Source: an uncultured bacterium (lineage in GTDB: Bacteria > Bacillota > Clostridia > Oscillospirales > Oscillospiraceae). Taken from it: DNA of 10,070 nucleotides. Positions 1-7,310 of the stretch are shown one piece after another. The translations under genes were made by a program, and so were the position numbers. Below the pieces are notes generated by a model. The model had not been told where the DNA came from, did no database searches, and worked only from the letters and a program-made list of their open reading frames with translations. The stretch is from assembly GCA_949288405.1 (NCBI GenBank), contig CASEKM010000054.1, forward strand, positions 1 through 10,070. Direction: 5' to 3'. Positions within the stretch are counted from its first letter, which is position 1, and every line of letters begins with the position of its first letter.

Positions 1-52
1 CCTGGGGTTACGCCTCCCCATAGGGGCGCCCCCTCCCGGACGCGCCGCCTCC
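1..52 (-). other. Short region downstream of nnr; possible start of a next gene
   Basis: On the minus strand, an ATG at 21-19 is preceded by a purine-rich GGGAGGGGG stretch about eight bases upstream. It reads M-G-R-R-N-P-R to the window edge. This could be the first codons of a gene that continues the nnr operon. The same bases also contain short self-complementary runs (CCCC-ATA-GGGG and GGGGCGCCCC), so they could simply be intergenic hairpin DNA. Seven codons are too few to decide, and no terminator with a T-run is visible after nnr. Confidence 0.2.
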
Positions 53-1738
53 TTACCGCTCCCGCTCCTTCAGCACCTCCGGCAGGCAGGCGAGCAGGTC
101 GTCGGGGGTCATGCCATACTCCCCCAGCCGCTCCGCCGCCCGGTCCCCCGCCAGGCCGTGGAAATACACCGCCGCGGCCACGAGCTCCGCCGGGCCTCCG
201 CACCACCGTTCCAGCTGCCTCTGCCCCAGGAAGGAGGCGATGAGCCCCGCCAGCACGTCGCCGCTGCCCCCCTTGGCCATGCCCGGGTTGCCGGTGGTGT
301 TGATCCAGGCCCGGCCGTCCGGCCCGGCGGTGATGGTCCGGTGGCCCTTGAGCACCAAAATACAGCGGTGCTCTTTGGCAAAGGACCGGGCCGCCTCCAG
401 GCGGTTTCGGATGGGCAGTGCGGTCCCGGTGAGCCGGGCAAACTCCCCGTCGTGGGGGGTGAGCACGGTTAGGGCCCTCCGCCCGTCCAGTATATCCATA
501 TGCCCCGCCAGGGCATTTATGCCGTCGGCGTCCAGCACCACGGGCATTTTCAAATCCTCCAGCAGCGCGCGGACCAGCTTCTCTGTCTTGGGCGCTCTCC
601 CCAGGCCGGGGCCCATGAGGGCCGCGTCGCAGGAGCGGGCCTTCTCCAGAATCTCCCCGTACCGCTCCGGCAAGGGGAAGGGCATAGCCGAGGAGCACTT
701 CACCGCCACGATAGGGTAGATCTCCCTGGGCACCCCCAGAAAGACCAGCCCCGCCCCGCCCCGCACGGCGGCGGAGGCGGCCAGCACCGGCGCGCCGGTA
801 TAGCCCTCGCTCCCGGCCAGGAGGAACAGCTTGCCGTAGTCCCCCTTGTGGCTGTTGGGCTTTCGCCGGGGGAGGTCCATACAGCTGTCCATGGTCTCCA
901 CCGGGAAGCGGCCGGCATTCTCCCGGCCGAACAGCAGCTTATTGGGGACGCCGATGCCATAGACCCGCAGTTCCCCTGTGTACTCCGGCCCGTCCCCCAG
1001 GTAGTGGCCGGGCTTGGCGCAGGTGAAGGTGGCGGTCACCCCCGCCCGGACGGCCTCTCCCAGCACCTCCCCGGTGTCCGCGTGGAGGCCGGAGGGGATG
1101 TCGCAGGACACCACCCGCCGGAAGCTGGGGGCGTCCTGCATCAGCCGCACCGCACAGAGGAAGTCCCCCTCCACAGGCCTGGAAAGGCCCACCCCAAACA
1201 GGGCGTCCACCAGGCAGTCGCACTCCATGATCCACGTCACCTGTGCGCTGTCCTCGGGACAGAAGTTCTCCAGTACGCCGCCGGCCTTCTGGAGTTTCTC
1301 CTCCATGGCCCGCTCGTCGGGGGTCATTTTCGTCCGGTCCCCCACCAGGAAGGCCCGCACCCGGTACCCCTTCTCCATCAGCAGGCGGGCGGCGGCCACC
1401 CCGTCCCCGCCGTTGTTGCCGGGGCCGCACAGCACCCCCACCCAGGGGGTCTTGTCCCACTGTTTTTCGTTCAGAATGGCCTGGAGCTTCTGCCGCTCCC
1501 GCTCCGCCTCCTGCCGGGCTTCCGGGGTATCGCCCCCTCCGCCCCCCATCAAAACAACTGGAAACGTGGCGCCGCCGATGATGCCGCTCCGGGCGTCATT
1601 CTCCCGGTCCAGCAGCTCCTCCACCGCATCCGCCACACACTGGGCGGCGCATTCCATCAGGTCCAGGGACGGGACCCCGCACTCCTCAATGGCCTGCCGG
1701 TCCAGTTCCTTCATCTGGGCCGCCGTGGCAACCATCAT
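53..1738 (-). CDS. nnr: Bifunctional NAD(P)H-hydrate epimerase / ADP-dependent NAD(P)H-hydrate dehydratase
   Basis: This enzyme repairs hydrated NADH and NADPH in the cytoplasm. The N-terminal YjeF-type domain interconverts the R and S hydrates, and the C-terminal ribokinase-like domain dehydrates the S form using ADP. With the ATG at 1738 the protein has 561 residues. Epimerase motifs are GPGNNGGDG (about 105-113), VDALFGVGL (about 177-185) and CDIPSGLHADTG (about 212-223). Dehydratase motifs are GKLFLLAGS (about 302-310), DADGINALAG (about 403-412), TPHDGEFARL (about 427-436) and GMAKGGSGDVLAG (about 486-498), which carries the catalytic aspartate. I chose the ATG at 1738 because GGAGG lies four bases upstream and the restored stop of the preceding gene overlaps it as ATGA. 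The next ATG at 1735 is also possible. A TTG at 1759 would add seven residues that encode the ribosome binding site. Between the first helix and the GPGNNGGDG loop there are about 55 residues, including a five-glycine run, which is longer than usual for YjeF_N. Confidence 0.93.
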   Translation of the reverse strand: MMVATAAQMKELDRQAIEECGVPSLDLMECAAQCVADAVEELLDRENDARSGIIGGATFPVVLMGGGGGDTPEARQEAERERQKLQAILNEKQWDKTPWVGVLCGPGNNGGDGVAAARLLMEKGYRVRAFLVGDRTKMTPDERAMEEKLQKAGGVLENFCPEDSAQVTWIMECDCLVDALFGVGLSRPVEGDFLCAVRLMQDAPSFRRVVSCDIPSGLHADTGEVLGEAVRAGVTATFTCAKPGHYLGDGPEYTGELRVYGIGVPNKLLFGRENAGRFPVETMDSCMDLPRRKPNSHKGDYGKLFLLAGSEGYTGAPVLAASAAVRGGAGLVFLGVPREIYPIVAVKCSSAMPFPLPERYGEILEKARSCDAALMGPGLGRAPKTEKLVRALLEDLKMPVVLDADGINALAGHMDILDGRRALTVLTPHDGEFARLTGTALPIRNRLEAARSFAKEHRCILVLKGHRTITAGPDGRAWINTTGNPGMAKGGSGDVLAGLIASFLGQRQLERWCGGPAELVAAAVYFHGLAGDRAAERLGEYGMTPDDLLACLPEVLKERER

Positions 1739-2270
1739 CGCTCCTCCGCTCCTTTCCAATTTTCGGCCAGCAGCTCCGACAAAGGGACCAGCTCCACCGC
1801 CTGGGGACCAGCTCCACCGCCTGGGCGGCCGCCGCCTTGGAGGGAAACACCCTCAGCTCCTGGGCGGGCCTGCACAGCTCCCGGACCTCCTCCCCCGCCA
1901 GCAGGCGGCGGGCAAAGCGCTCCATGCTCTCGGACACCTGGACCGGTGTTCCTCCCTCCGGCGAAATGCGGTACACCCTGTCCTCCAGAGGGGCCGACCG
2001 GCCGTACCAATTTCCATCCCGGTCCCGGGCAAACAGCTCCACATGGGGGGCGGTAAAAAACGGGACCTCCGGCACCGCCTGGTCCTCCCAGAAGAAGAAC
2101 ACCCCAGCGCGCTCCTCCATCTCCCGGCACTGGGGGACCAGCTCCCGCACCTTCCTCTGCTCCGTATGGATCTCCGTCCCGGCGGGGAGCACCTTCGCCT
2201 CGCTGCTGAAAATCCCAAAGACGCCGCTGTTAGGCGAAAGCTCACTCATATCCCAATAAACCGTTTTCAC
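1686..2270 (-). CDS. Unassigned small protein, possibly SMI1/KNR4 (SUKH)-like, with frameshifted C-terminus
   Basis: I do not recognise a firm family. The stretch from GVFFFWED through an aromatic-rich segment (HVELFARDRDGNWYG) to VYRISPEGG and a closing helix (MERFARRLLAGEEV) follows the pattern of SMI1/KNR4 (SUKH) proteins, but that is a weak motif impression. As the sequence stands the protein has 194 residues and ends in a Trp/Arg/Cys-rich tail that overlaps nnr by 53 bases. A perfect 20-base tandem duplication at 1784-1823 causes that tail. With one copy removed the end becomes AVELVPLSELLAENWKGAEER, giving a 171-residue protein whose TGA (1737-1735) overlaps the nnr ATG. The start is GTG at 2270, with GGAGGAG nine bases upstream. 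An in-frame GTG at 2321 is rejected because it lies upstream of the likely -10 box. No signal peptide or membrane segment is visible. It is the first gene of an operon with nnr. Confidence 0.6.
   Translation of the reverse strand: MKTVYWDMSELSPNSGVFGIFSSEAKVLPAGTEIHTEQRKVRELVPQCREMEERAGVFFFWEDQAVPEVPFFTAPHVELFARDRDGNWYGRSAPLEDRVYRISPEGGTPVQVSESMERFARRLLAGEEVRELCRPAQELRVFPSKAAAAQAVELVPRRWSWSLCRSCWPKIGKERRSDDGCHGGPDEGTGPAGH
1784..1823 (-). repeat. Perfect 20-bp tandem duplication causing a frameshift
   Basis: The 20-base unit CAGGCGGTGGAGCTGGTCCC (minus strand) occurs twice, head to tail, with no mismatch. Twenty is not a multiple of three, so the second copy shifts the reading frame of the gene that contains it. 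The other frame supplies a sensible ending that stops exactly at the nnr start, so one copy is the likely ancestral state. It could be a recent replication-slippage event, a reversible slippage switch or an assembly error. Confidence 0.95.
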
Positions 2271-2309
2271 TCGGTCCCACTCCTCCGTCCTCCGCTTCTG
2301 TTGTTGGGT

Positions 2310-2320
2310 ATTGTACCACA
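2310..2320 (-). promoter_or_regulatory. Putative extended -10 promoter for the small gene-nnr operon
   Basis: On the minus strand TGTGG-TACAAT forms an extended -10 element, with the hexamer TACAAT at 2315-2310. No good -35 hexamer sits 16-18 bases upstream, so the TG extension would have to compensate. Transcription starting near 2303 would give a leader of roughly 33 bases before the GTG at 2270. The position, between the upstream terminator and the gene, fits. This is called by eye. Confidence 0.45.
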
Positions 2321-2351
2321 CATTCCGCCTTTATGGTACCACCCAGGGGAC

Positions 2352-2392
2352 AAAAAAGAAAGGTGCGGCGAATGGAGTTTTCTCCTCGCCGC
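2352..2392 (-). terminator. Rho-independent terminator after the XRE regulator gene
   Basis: The minus-strand transcript forms GCGGCGA-GGAG, an AAAA loop, CTCC, a two-base bulge and TCGCCGC, followed by ACC and the tract TTTCTTTTTT. The stem is seven plus four pairs. It lies 37 bases past the stop of the regulator gene. An upstream AAAGGTGC (2424-2417) is complementary to GCACCTTT (2366-2359), so six of those pairs could extend the stem or compete at its base. Confidence 0.85.
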
Positions 2393-2428
2393 TCCTCTTC
2401 TGTTTTTCACCCAATGGCACCTTTATTC

Positions 2429-3247
2429 TTATTTCTGTTCTAACAGCGGATCGTAGAAAATCGCATTGTCCGACACACTGATGATCCGCGCCAGCGGCTG
2501 GAGGTATTCCGTGCCGCCGATCTGAATTCCCACTGCGATGGTCTCACCCAGCCCGGGGACAACCGGAACCTGTGCCGAGTAGACGCCTCTCGTCCCAGGA
2601 ACAGCCTGGCCATCCACCTGCCTCGCTTCTGCGCCGGCCCCGTACACCTGAAAAAAGACCGTCTGTTCCTCCACCAGGTCAGTGCGGGAGAGAGATACTG
2701 TGACGGTAACATCCCGATACAGGCGGGCGGAGTCCATCTGGCTGGAATACACCGCGCTTCCCACCTCCAGCTTGCAATCCGCCACTAGGTTCTCCAAATC
2801 TGCGGCAGACTGGGTGGCCTCCAGCTGGTTGACCCGCAGCTCCAGCCGGGTAATACGGTCGCTGAGCTGCCCCGCCATCCGCCCGAAGGAAACCGTCATG
2901 GCAGTCAGGCCCAAGACCAGGGCTAGGACAGCCAAACCCGGGAGCAGCCATGAAGCGGCATGCATTTTCTTTTTCCCAGGCTTTTCCTCTTCGCGCAGCT
3001 CAGACCGCGGAGTTTCCTCCGCATTTTCTGCCCCTTGCCCCGCCTCAGGCCCCTCCACCTGGAGCAGCTCGTTGAGGGTGAGCCCAAAGAGCTTCGACAA
3101 GGCAATCAACTTGTCAGTATCCGGCACAGCGGCGTCCGCCTCCCATTTGCTCACCGCCTGGCGGGACACCCCCAGCTTCTCCCCCAGGGCCTCCTGGGAC
3201 AGCTCCAGCCGGAGGCGGTGCTCCTGAATCCTCTGTCCTAACGTCAT
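2429..3247 (-). CDS. Membrane-anchored XRE-family helix-turn-helix regulator
   Basis: The protein has 272 residues from the ATG at 3247, which has AGGAG eight bases upstream. A GTG at 3256 would add three residues. Residues about 1-65 are a Cro/C1-type DNA-binding domain with the typical SQEALGEKLGVSRQAVSKWE core. A charged Glu/Lys-rich linker (about 66-95) leads to one transmembrane helix (about 98-121), then a short coiled coil with leucine spacing (about 123-150). The rest, about 155-272, is a predicted extracytoplasmic, beta-rich domain with no family I can name. The topology implies that the DNA-binding domain faces the cytoplasm and the C-terminal domain could sense something outside the membrane. 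That role is inferred from architecture, and the ligand and targets are unknown. The gene is transcribed alone: it has its own promoter (3274-3302) and terminator (2352-2392). A 21-base palindrome upstream is a candidate binding site. Confidence 0.88.
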   Translation of the reverse strand: MTLGQRIQEHRLRLELSQEALGEKLGVSRQAVSKWEADAAVPDTDKLIALSKLFGLTLNELLQVEGPEAGQGAENAEETPRSELREEEKPGKKKMHAASWLLPGLAVLALVLGLTAMTVSFGRMAGQLSDRITRLELRVNQLEATQSAADLENLVADCKLEVGSAVYSSQMDSARLYRDVTVTVSLSRTDLVEEQTVFFQVYGAGAEARQVDGQAVPGTRGVYSAQVPVVPGLGETIAVGIQIGGTEYLQPLARIISVSDNAIFYDPLLEQK

Positions 3248-3273
3248 GGCGTCCACTCCTTTCTTCCGCCTCT

Positions 3274-3302
3274 ATCCTAGCGAACCCCACGAATTTTGGC
3301 AA
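3274..3302 (-). promoter_or_regulatory. Sigma-A-type promoter of the XRE regulator gene
   Basis: On the minus strand the -35 hexamer TTGCCA (3302-3297) matches five of six consensus bases. After a 17-base spacer comes the -10 hexamer TAGGAT (3279-3274), matching four of six. Initiation would fall near 3267, about 20 bases before the ATG at 3247, leaving room for the AGGAG ribosome binding site. Spacing and position are both good. Confidence 0.65.
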
Positions 3303-3320
3303 GAAGCCTGTCCTTACATC

Positions 3321-3341
3321 CTGTCAACCGCCGGTTGACAG
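3321..3341. promoter_or_regulatory. 21-bp palindrome, candidate operator
   Basis: The arms CTGTCAACCG and CGGTTGACAG are perfect 10-base inverted repeats around a single central base. The centre is about 32 bases upstream of the XRE gene's -35 box, between that promoter and the ATPase terminator. A T-run is absent, so it is not a terminator. The 10-bp half-site symmetry suits a dimeric helix-turn-helix protein, and its place upstream of -35 would suit an activator or autoregulator. The binding protein is inferred. Confidence 0.55.
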
Positions 3342-3353
3342 AGGGCCCAGGGG

Positions 3354-3389
3354 AAAAACGGGCGCTGTCCCTCTTTCGACAGCGCCCGT
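3354..3389 (-). terminator. Rho-independent terminator of the V-type ATPase operon
   Basis: The minus-strand transcript forms a perfect 12-pair stem, ACGGGCGCTGTC with GACAGCGCCCGT, around an 8-base loop. The stem's final T and four more give a run of five T residues before CCCC. It begins 21 bases after the atpD stop codon and should end most transcription of the operon. Confidence 0.93.
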
Positions 3390-3410
3390 CCTGCTGGCTG
3401 CGCGGAGCAC

Positions 3411-4124
3411 CTAGACCAGACCGGGGGCCTGGCTCCCGTCCCCAAAGGCCTGGAGCGCCCGCTGATCCTCGGCCCTCCGGTCCTGGATGGCCTCTTTCAG
3501 CACCAGCTCCTTCACCTTCATCAGGCGGATAGTGTTGGCCCGCTCGTTCTCGTCCAGCTTCATGGTGATATACTTGATGTTCTCCTCCATCTCCGGGATC
3601 TTCACATACTCCAGGGCGTTCACCCGGCGGCGGGTCTTTTCAATCTCCTGGGCCAGAAGCTGGCTGGTCTTCTCGATCTCCGCCAGCTTCAGCATGTCCA
3701 CAAAGACCTGGGACAGGGCGTCCACCGCGTCGTCCAGCTCGCCGCTGGTCTGGGCAAAGCCGTAGGGGTAGACCTCCCCCGGGTCCTGGCTGCGGGTCTT
3801 GAACTGGTACCGGGGCACATCCACCGACATGACGTTCTGGAAGGTCATCTCCAGCTCCACGCTCTGCTTGGGGTACAGGAGGGACTGCTCCAGCATCTCC
3901 GGGGACATGAGGGCGGCGGCCACGGCAAAGGAGCCCTGGGCCCGCATGAGGCCCTCCTCCACCCGGCGCCGCAGCGCCCGGTTCTCCCGCACCACGTCCA
4001 TGAACTGCTTCATCAGCTCGTCCCGCTTGTCCTTGAGCAGCTTGTGGCCCCGCTGGGCGGTCTTCAGCCGGCCCTTCAGCCGGGTCAGCTCCATGCGGGT
4101 GGGGTTGATGGTTGTGGAAGGCAT
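3411..4124 (-). CDS. atpD: V-type ATP synthase subunit D (central shaft)
   Basis: Subunit D is the coiled-coil shaft that turns inside the A3B3 hexamer and passes rotation to F, C and the membrane ring. The 237-residue protein begins with MPSTTINPTRMELTRLKGRL, a family-typical start, and runs into a long helix (KTAQRGHKLLKDKRDELMKQF). A second long helix near residues 145-215 contains the conserved RRRVNALEYVKIPEMEENIKYI pattern split across it. The C-terminal tail after about residue 225 is poorly conserved. The ATG has AAGGAGGG six bases upstream, and that ribosome binding site overlaps the atpB stop codon as TAAGGAGG. The gene is last in the operon and is followed by a strong terminator. 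Confidence 0.96.
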   Translation of the reverse strand: MPSTTINPTRMELTRLKGRLKTAQRGHKLLKDKRDELMKQFMDVVRENRALRRRVEEGLMRAQGSFAVAAALMSPEMLEQSLLYPKQSVELEMTFQNVMSVDVPRYQFKTRSQDPGEVYPYGFAQTSGELDDAVDALSQVFVDMLKLAEIEKTSQLLAQEIEKTRRRVNALEYVKIPEMEENIKYITMKLDENERANTIRLMKVKELVLKEAIQDRRAEDQRALQAFGDGSQAPGLV

Positions 4125-4136
4125 AGTCGTCCCTCC

Positions 4137-5513
4137 TTAGTCCTTCTTGGGCAGATACTTGTCGATATACTCCGGCTTGATGCGCTTGAGCTCGCTGCGG
4201 GGCAGGATGGACAGCAGCTCCCAGCCCAGGTCCAGGGTCTCCTCAATGGAGCGGTTTTCGTCGGTGCCCTGGGCCACATAGCGCTTCTCAAACTCGTCGG
4301 CAAACTTGGCGTACAGCAGGTCGGTGGGGCTCAGGGCGGCCTCGCCCAGGATGGACATGAGCTCCTTGTTCTCCTTGCCGGTGGCATAGGCGGCGAAGAG
4401 CTGGTTCATGGTGCCCGAGTGGTCCTCTCTCGTCTTGCCCGCGCCGGTGCCCTTGTCCTTCAGTCGGGACAGGGAGGGCAGCACGTCCACCGGAGGAATG
4501 ATGCCCTTCCGGTACAGCTCCCGGGAGAGGATGATCTGCCCCTCGGTGATGTAGCCGGTCAGGTCGGGGATGGGGTGGGTCTTGTCGTCCTCAGGCATGG
4601 TCAGAATGGGGATGAGGGTGATGGAGCCCTCCTTGCCCATCTGCCGCCCCGCCCGCTCGTATAGGGTAGCCAGGTTGGTGTACAGATAGCCCGGATAGCC
4701 CCGGCGGCCGGGGACCTCCTTCTTGGCGGCGGAGACCTCGCGTAAAGCCTCGGCGTAGTTGGTGATGTCGGTCATGATGACCAGCACGTGCATTCCCTTC
4801 TCAAAGGCCAGGTACTCCGCCGCGGTGAGGGCCATACGGGGGGTGGCGATGCGCTCCACCGCCGGGTCGTTGGCCAGGTTGGTGAACAGCACGGTCCGGT
4901 CGATGGCGCCGGTGCGCCGGAACTCCTGGACGAAGAACTCGGACTCCTCGAAGGTGATGCCGATGGCCGCGAAGACTACGGCGAATTTGGACTCCCCGTC
5001 CAGCACCTTGGCCTGCCGGGCGATCTGGGCGGCCAGGGCCGCGTGGGGCAGACCGGAGCCGGAGAAGATGGGCAGCTTCTGTCCCCGCACCAGGGTGTTC
5101 AGCCCGTCGATGGTGGAGATGCCCGTCTGGATAAACTCGTTGGGGTAGTCCCGGGCGGCGGGGTTCATAGCCAGGCCGTTGATGTCCCGGTACTCGTCGG
5201 CCAGGATGGCGGGGCCGCCGTCGATGGGCTCGCCCATGCCGTTGAACACCCGGCCCAGCATATCTTCGGACACCCCCAGCTGGAGGGGGTGGCCCAGGAA
5301 GCGGATCTTGGACTCGGCCAGGTTGATGCCGGCGGAGTTTTCAAACAGCTGCACCACGGCGGCGTCCCCGTTCACCTCCAGCACCTGGCAGCGGCGGACG
5401 GTACCGTCGGTGAGCTCGATCTCACCCAGCTCGTCATAGGTGACCCCCTGGACCCGGTCCACCACCATCAGCGGGCCGGAGATCTCCCGGATCGTCTTGT
5501 ATTCCCGGATCAT
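4137..5513 (-). CDS. atpB: V-type ATP synthase subunit B (regulatory, non-catalytic)
   Basis: Subunit B alternates with A in the soluble hexamer and lines the nucleotide sites without hydrolysing ATP itself. The length of 458 residues is normal. The N-terminal beta-barrel starts MIREYKTIREISGPLMVVD. The position of the P-loop holds SGSGLPHAAL (about 151-160), which lacks the GKT signature, as expected for B. The later segments GRRGYPGYLYTNLATLYERAG, PDLTGYITEGQI and PPVDVLPSLSRLKD are characteristic of the family. The ATG overlaps the atpA stop by four bases (ATGA), which indicates translational coupling and equal production of A and B. Confidence 0.97.
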   Translation of the reverse strand: MIREYKTIREISGPLMVVDRVQGVTYDELGEIELTDGTVRRCQVLEVNGDAAVVQLFENSAGINLAESKIRFLGHPLQLGVSEDMLGRVFNGMGEPIDGGPAILADEYRDINGLAMNPAARDYPNEFIQTGISTIDGLNTLVRGQKLPIFSGSGLPHAALAAQIARQAKVLDGESKFAVVFAAIGITFEESEFFVQEFRRTGAIDRTVLFTNLANDPAVERIATPRMALTAAEYLAFEKGMHVLVIMTDITNYAEALREVSAAKKEVPGRRGYPGYLYTNLATLYERAGRQMGKEGSITLIPILTMPEDDKTHPIPDLTGYITEGQIILSRELYRKGIIPPVDVLPSLSRLKDKGTGAGKTREDHSGTMNQLFAAYATGKENKELMSILGEAALSPTDLLYAKFADEFEKRYVAQGTDENRSIEETLDLGWELLSILPRSELKRIKPEYIDKYLPKKD

Positions 5514-7282
5514 AGCGCACTCTCTCCCTTCTGGGCGGCGGCCTCAAGCTCGTCCTCCATCTCCCGGTCCATGGCGGCGTAGGCCTCCCGGTACTGGTCC
5601 GCCGGCACCGACTTGGCCCGGCCGATCTTCTCCCGCACGGGGATATTGAACAGCTCGGCGATGGCCCCGCCCCGCTCGGCGGCGGCCCGGCACCGGACGT
5701 CGTACTCCCGGACCAGGGCAAGCATTTTCGCCTGACGGTCATACTCCGAGTAGGAGTCGATATCCACAAAGGAGTTCTGCTGCAAAAAGTCCTCGCGGAT
5801 CATGCGGGCGGTCTCCAACGTGATCTGGTCGGCGGCGGACAGGGAGTCCTTGCCCACCAGCTGGACGATCTCGTTCAGGCTGGCCTCCTCCTGGAGGACC
5901 CCCATGGCCCACTCCCGGTTCTCCAAAAACTCCTTGCCCAGGTGCTCGTCGTACCAGGGCTTCAGGGAGTCCAGATACAGGGAGTAGGAGTTGAGCCAGT
6001 TGATGGCGGGGAAGTGCCGCCGGTAGGCCAGGGAGGAGTCCAGGGCCCAGAACACCTTGACGATGCGCATGGTGGCCTGGCTGACGGGCTCGGACAGGTC
6101 GCCGCCCGGGGGGGACACGGCCCCCACGGCGGTAAGGCTGCCCCGGCGGTCGTCGGAGCCGATGCAGGCCACGCTGCCCGCCCGCTCGTAGAACTGGGCC
6201 AGGCGGGAGGACAGGTAGGCGGGGTAGCCCTCCTCGCCGGGCATCTCCTCCAGGCGGCCGGACATCTCGCGTAAAGCCTCGGCCCAGCGGGAGGTGGAGT
6301 CGGCAATGACGGCCACGGCGTAGCCCATGTCCCGGAAATACTCGGCGATGGTGATGCCGGTGTAGATGGAGGCCTCACGGGCGGCCACCGGCATGTCAGA
6401 GGTGTTGGCGATGAGGACGGTGCGCTTCATCAGGGACTGTCCCGTGCGGGGGTCCACCAGCTCGGGGAACTCTCGGAGCACGTCGGTCATCTCGTTGCCC
6501 CGCTCGCCGCAGCCGATGTAGACCACCAGGTCCACGTCGGACCACTTGGCCAGGGCGTGCTGCATCACCGTCTTGCCCGAGCCGAAGGGCCCGGGGATGG
6601 CGGCGGTGCCCCCCTTGGCCACGGGGAAGAATGTGTCCACGATCCGCTGGCCCGACTGGAGGGGGATCTCAGGGGGATACTTGTGCTTGTAGGGCCGCCC
6701 CACCCGGACGGGCCAGGTCTGCATCATGGGCAGCTCCACCTGGGAGCCGTCCTCCTTCTGGAGGACGTACACCGGCTGGGTGACGGTAAAGGCCCCGCTC
6801 TGAATGGACACGATGGTCCCCTTCAGCCGAGGGGGCAGCATGATCTTGTGGAGGATGGAGTCGGTCTCCTGGACCGTGCCCAGCACGTCGCCGCCGACGA
6901 CCTTGTCCCCCGGCTTCACCACGGGGGTGAACTCCCACTTCTTCTCCCGGTCCAGGGCGGGCACCTCGATGCCCCGGGGCAGGTTGTTGCTGCCGCTCTT
7001 CTCCCGGATCACCTCCAGGGGGCGCTGGATGCCGTCGTAGATGTTTTCGATCAGGCCGGGGCCCAGCTCCACGGACAGAGGGGCTCCGGTGGTGACCACC
7101 TCCGCCCCGGGGCCCAGGCCGGAGGTCTCCTCATACACCTGGATGGAGGCCGCGTCCCCGGTCATGTTCAGGATCTCGCCGATGAGGCGCTGCTCGCCCA
7201 CCCGGACCACGTCGGCCATGTTGGCCTCCTCCATCCCCGTGGCCACCACCAGCGGGCCGGACACTTTTATGATTTTACCCAT
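5510..7282 (-). CDS. atpA: V-type ATP synthase subunit A (catalytic)
   Basis: This is the ATP-hydrolysing or ATP-making subunit of the A3B3 head. The length of 590 residues is typical and includes the extra domain that distinguishes A from F-type beta (roughly residues 110-190). The Walker A motif GPFGSGKT lies at about 231-238, the catalytic GER segment IGCGERGNE at about 256-264, and the Walker B region VAVIADSTSRWAEALRE at about 322-338. All key residues are present. The ATG at 7282 begins MGKIIKVSGPLVVA and has GAAGG about nine bases upstream, a weaker site than those of its neighbours. It is separated from atpF by an unusual 252-base spacer full of hairpins, but is fused tightly to atpB. 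Confidence 0.98.
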   Translation of the reverse strand: MGKIIKVSGPLVVATGMEEANMADVVRVGEQRLIGEILNMTGDAASIQVYEETSGLGPGAEVVTTGAPLSVELGPGLIENIYDGIQRPLEVIREKSGSNNLPRGIEVPALDREKKWEFTPVVKPGDKVVGGDVLGTVQETDSILHKIMLPPRLKGTIVSIQSGAFTVTQPVYVLQKEDGSQVELPMMQTWPVRVGRPYKHKYPPEIPLQSGQRIVDTFFPVAKGGTAAIPGPFGSGKTVMQHALAKWSDVDLVVYIGCGERGNEMTDVLREFPELVDPRTGQSLMKRTVLIANTSDMPVAAREASIYTGITIAEYFRDMGYAVAVIADSTSRWAEALREMSGRLEEMPGEEGYPAYLSSRLAQFYERAGSVACIGSDDRRGSLTAVGAVSPPGGDLSEPVSQATMRIVKVFWALDSSLAYRRHFPAINWLNSYSLYLDSLKPWYDEHLGKEFLENREWAMGVLQEEASLNEIVQLVGKDSLSAADQITLETARMIREDFLQQNSFVDIDSYSEYDRQAKMLALVREYDVRCRAAAERGGAIAELFNIPVREKIGRAKSVPADQYREAYAAMDREMEDELEAAAQKGESAL

Positions 7283-7310
7283 AGGCTGTTACCTTCTTTC
7301 TGCCGCACAC

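Noticed and set aside
1739..1759. TTG at 1759 as the nnr start
   Set aside because: The added residues merely encode the GGAGCGGAGGAGCG ribosome binding region. The ATG at 1738 forms the expected ATGA junction.
500..2056. Long plus-strand open frame antisense to nnr
   Set aside because: Its protein is Pro/Gly/His/Gln-rich low-complexity sequence with no family motifs. It is what the opposite strand of a high-GC gene gives, and nnr explains the region fully.
2271..2321. Upstream GTG (2321) as start of the small gene before nnr
   Set aside because: It lies upstream of the probable -10 box and lacks a ribosome binding site. The GTG at 2270 has GGAGGAG in place.
3332..3340. TTGACA within the palindrome as a -35 box
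   Set aside because: On the minus strand the only copy is followed 16-18 bases later by TTCTTG-like sequence with no -10 match. The plus-strand copy likewise has no -10 and faces no gene. The TTGCCA/TAGGAT pair is much better.
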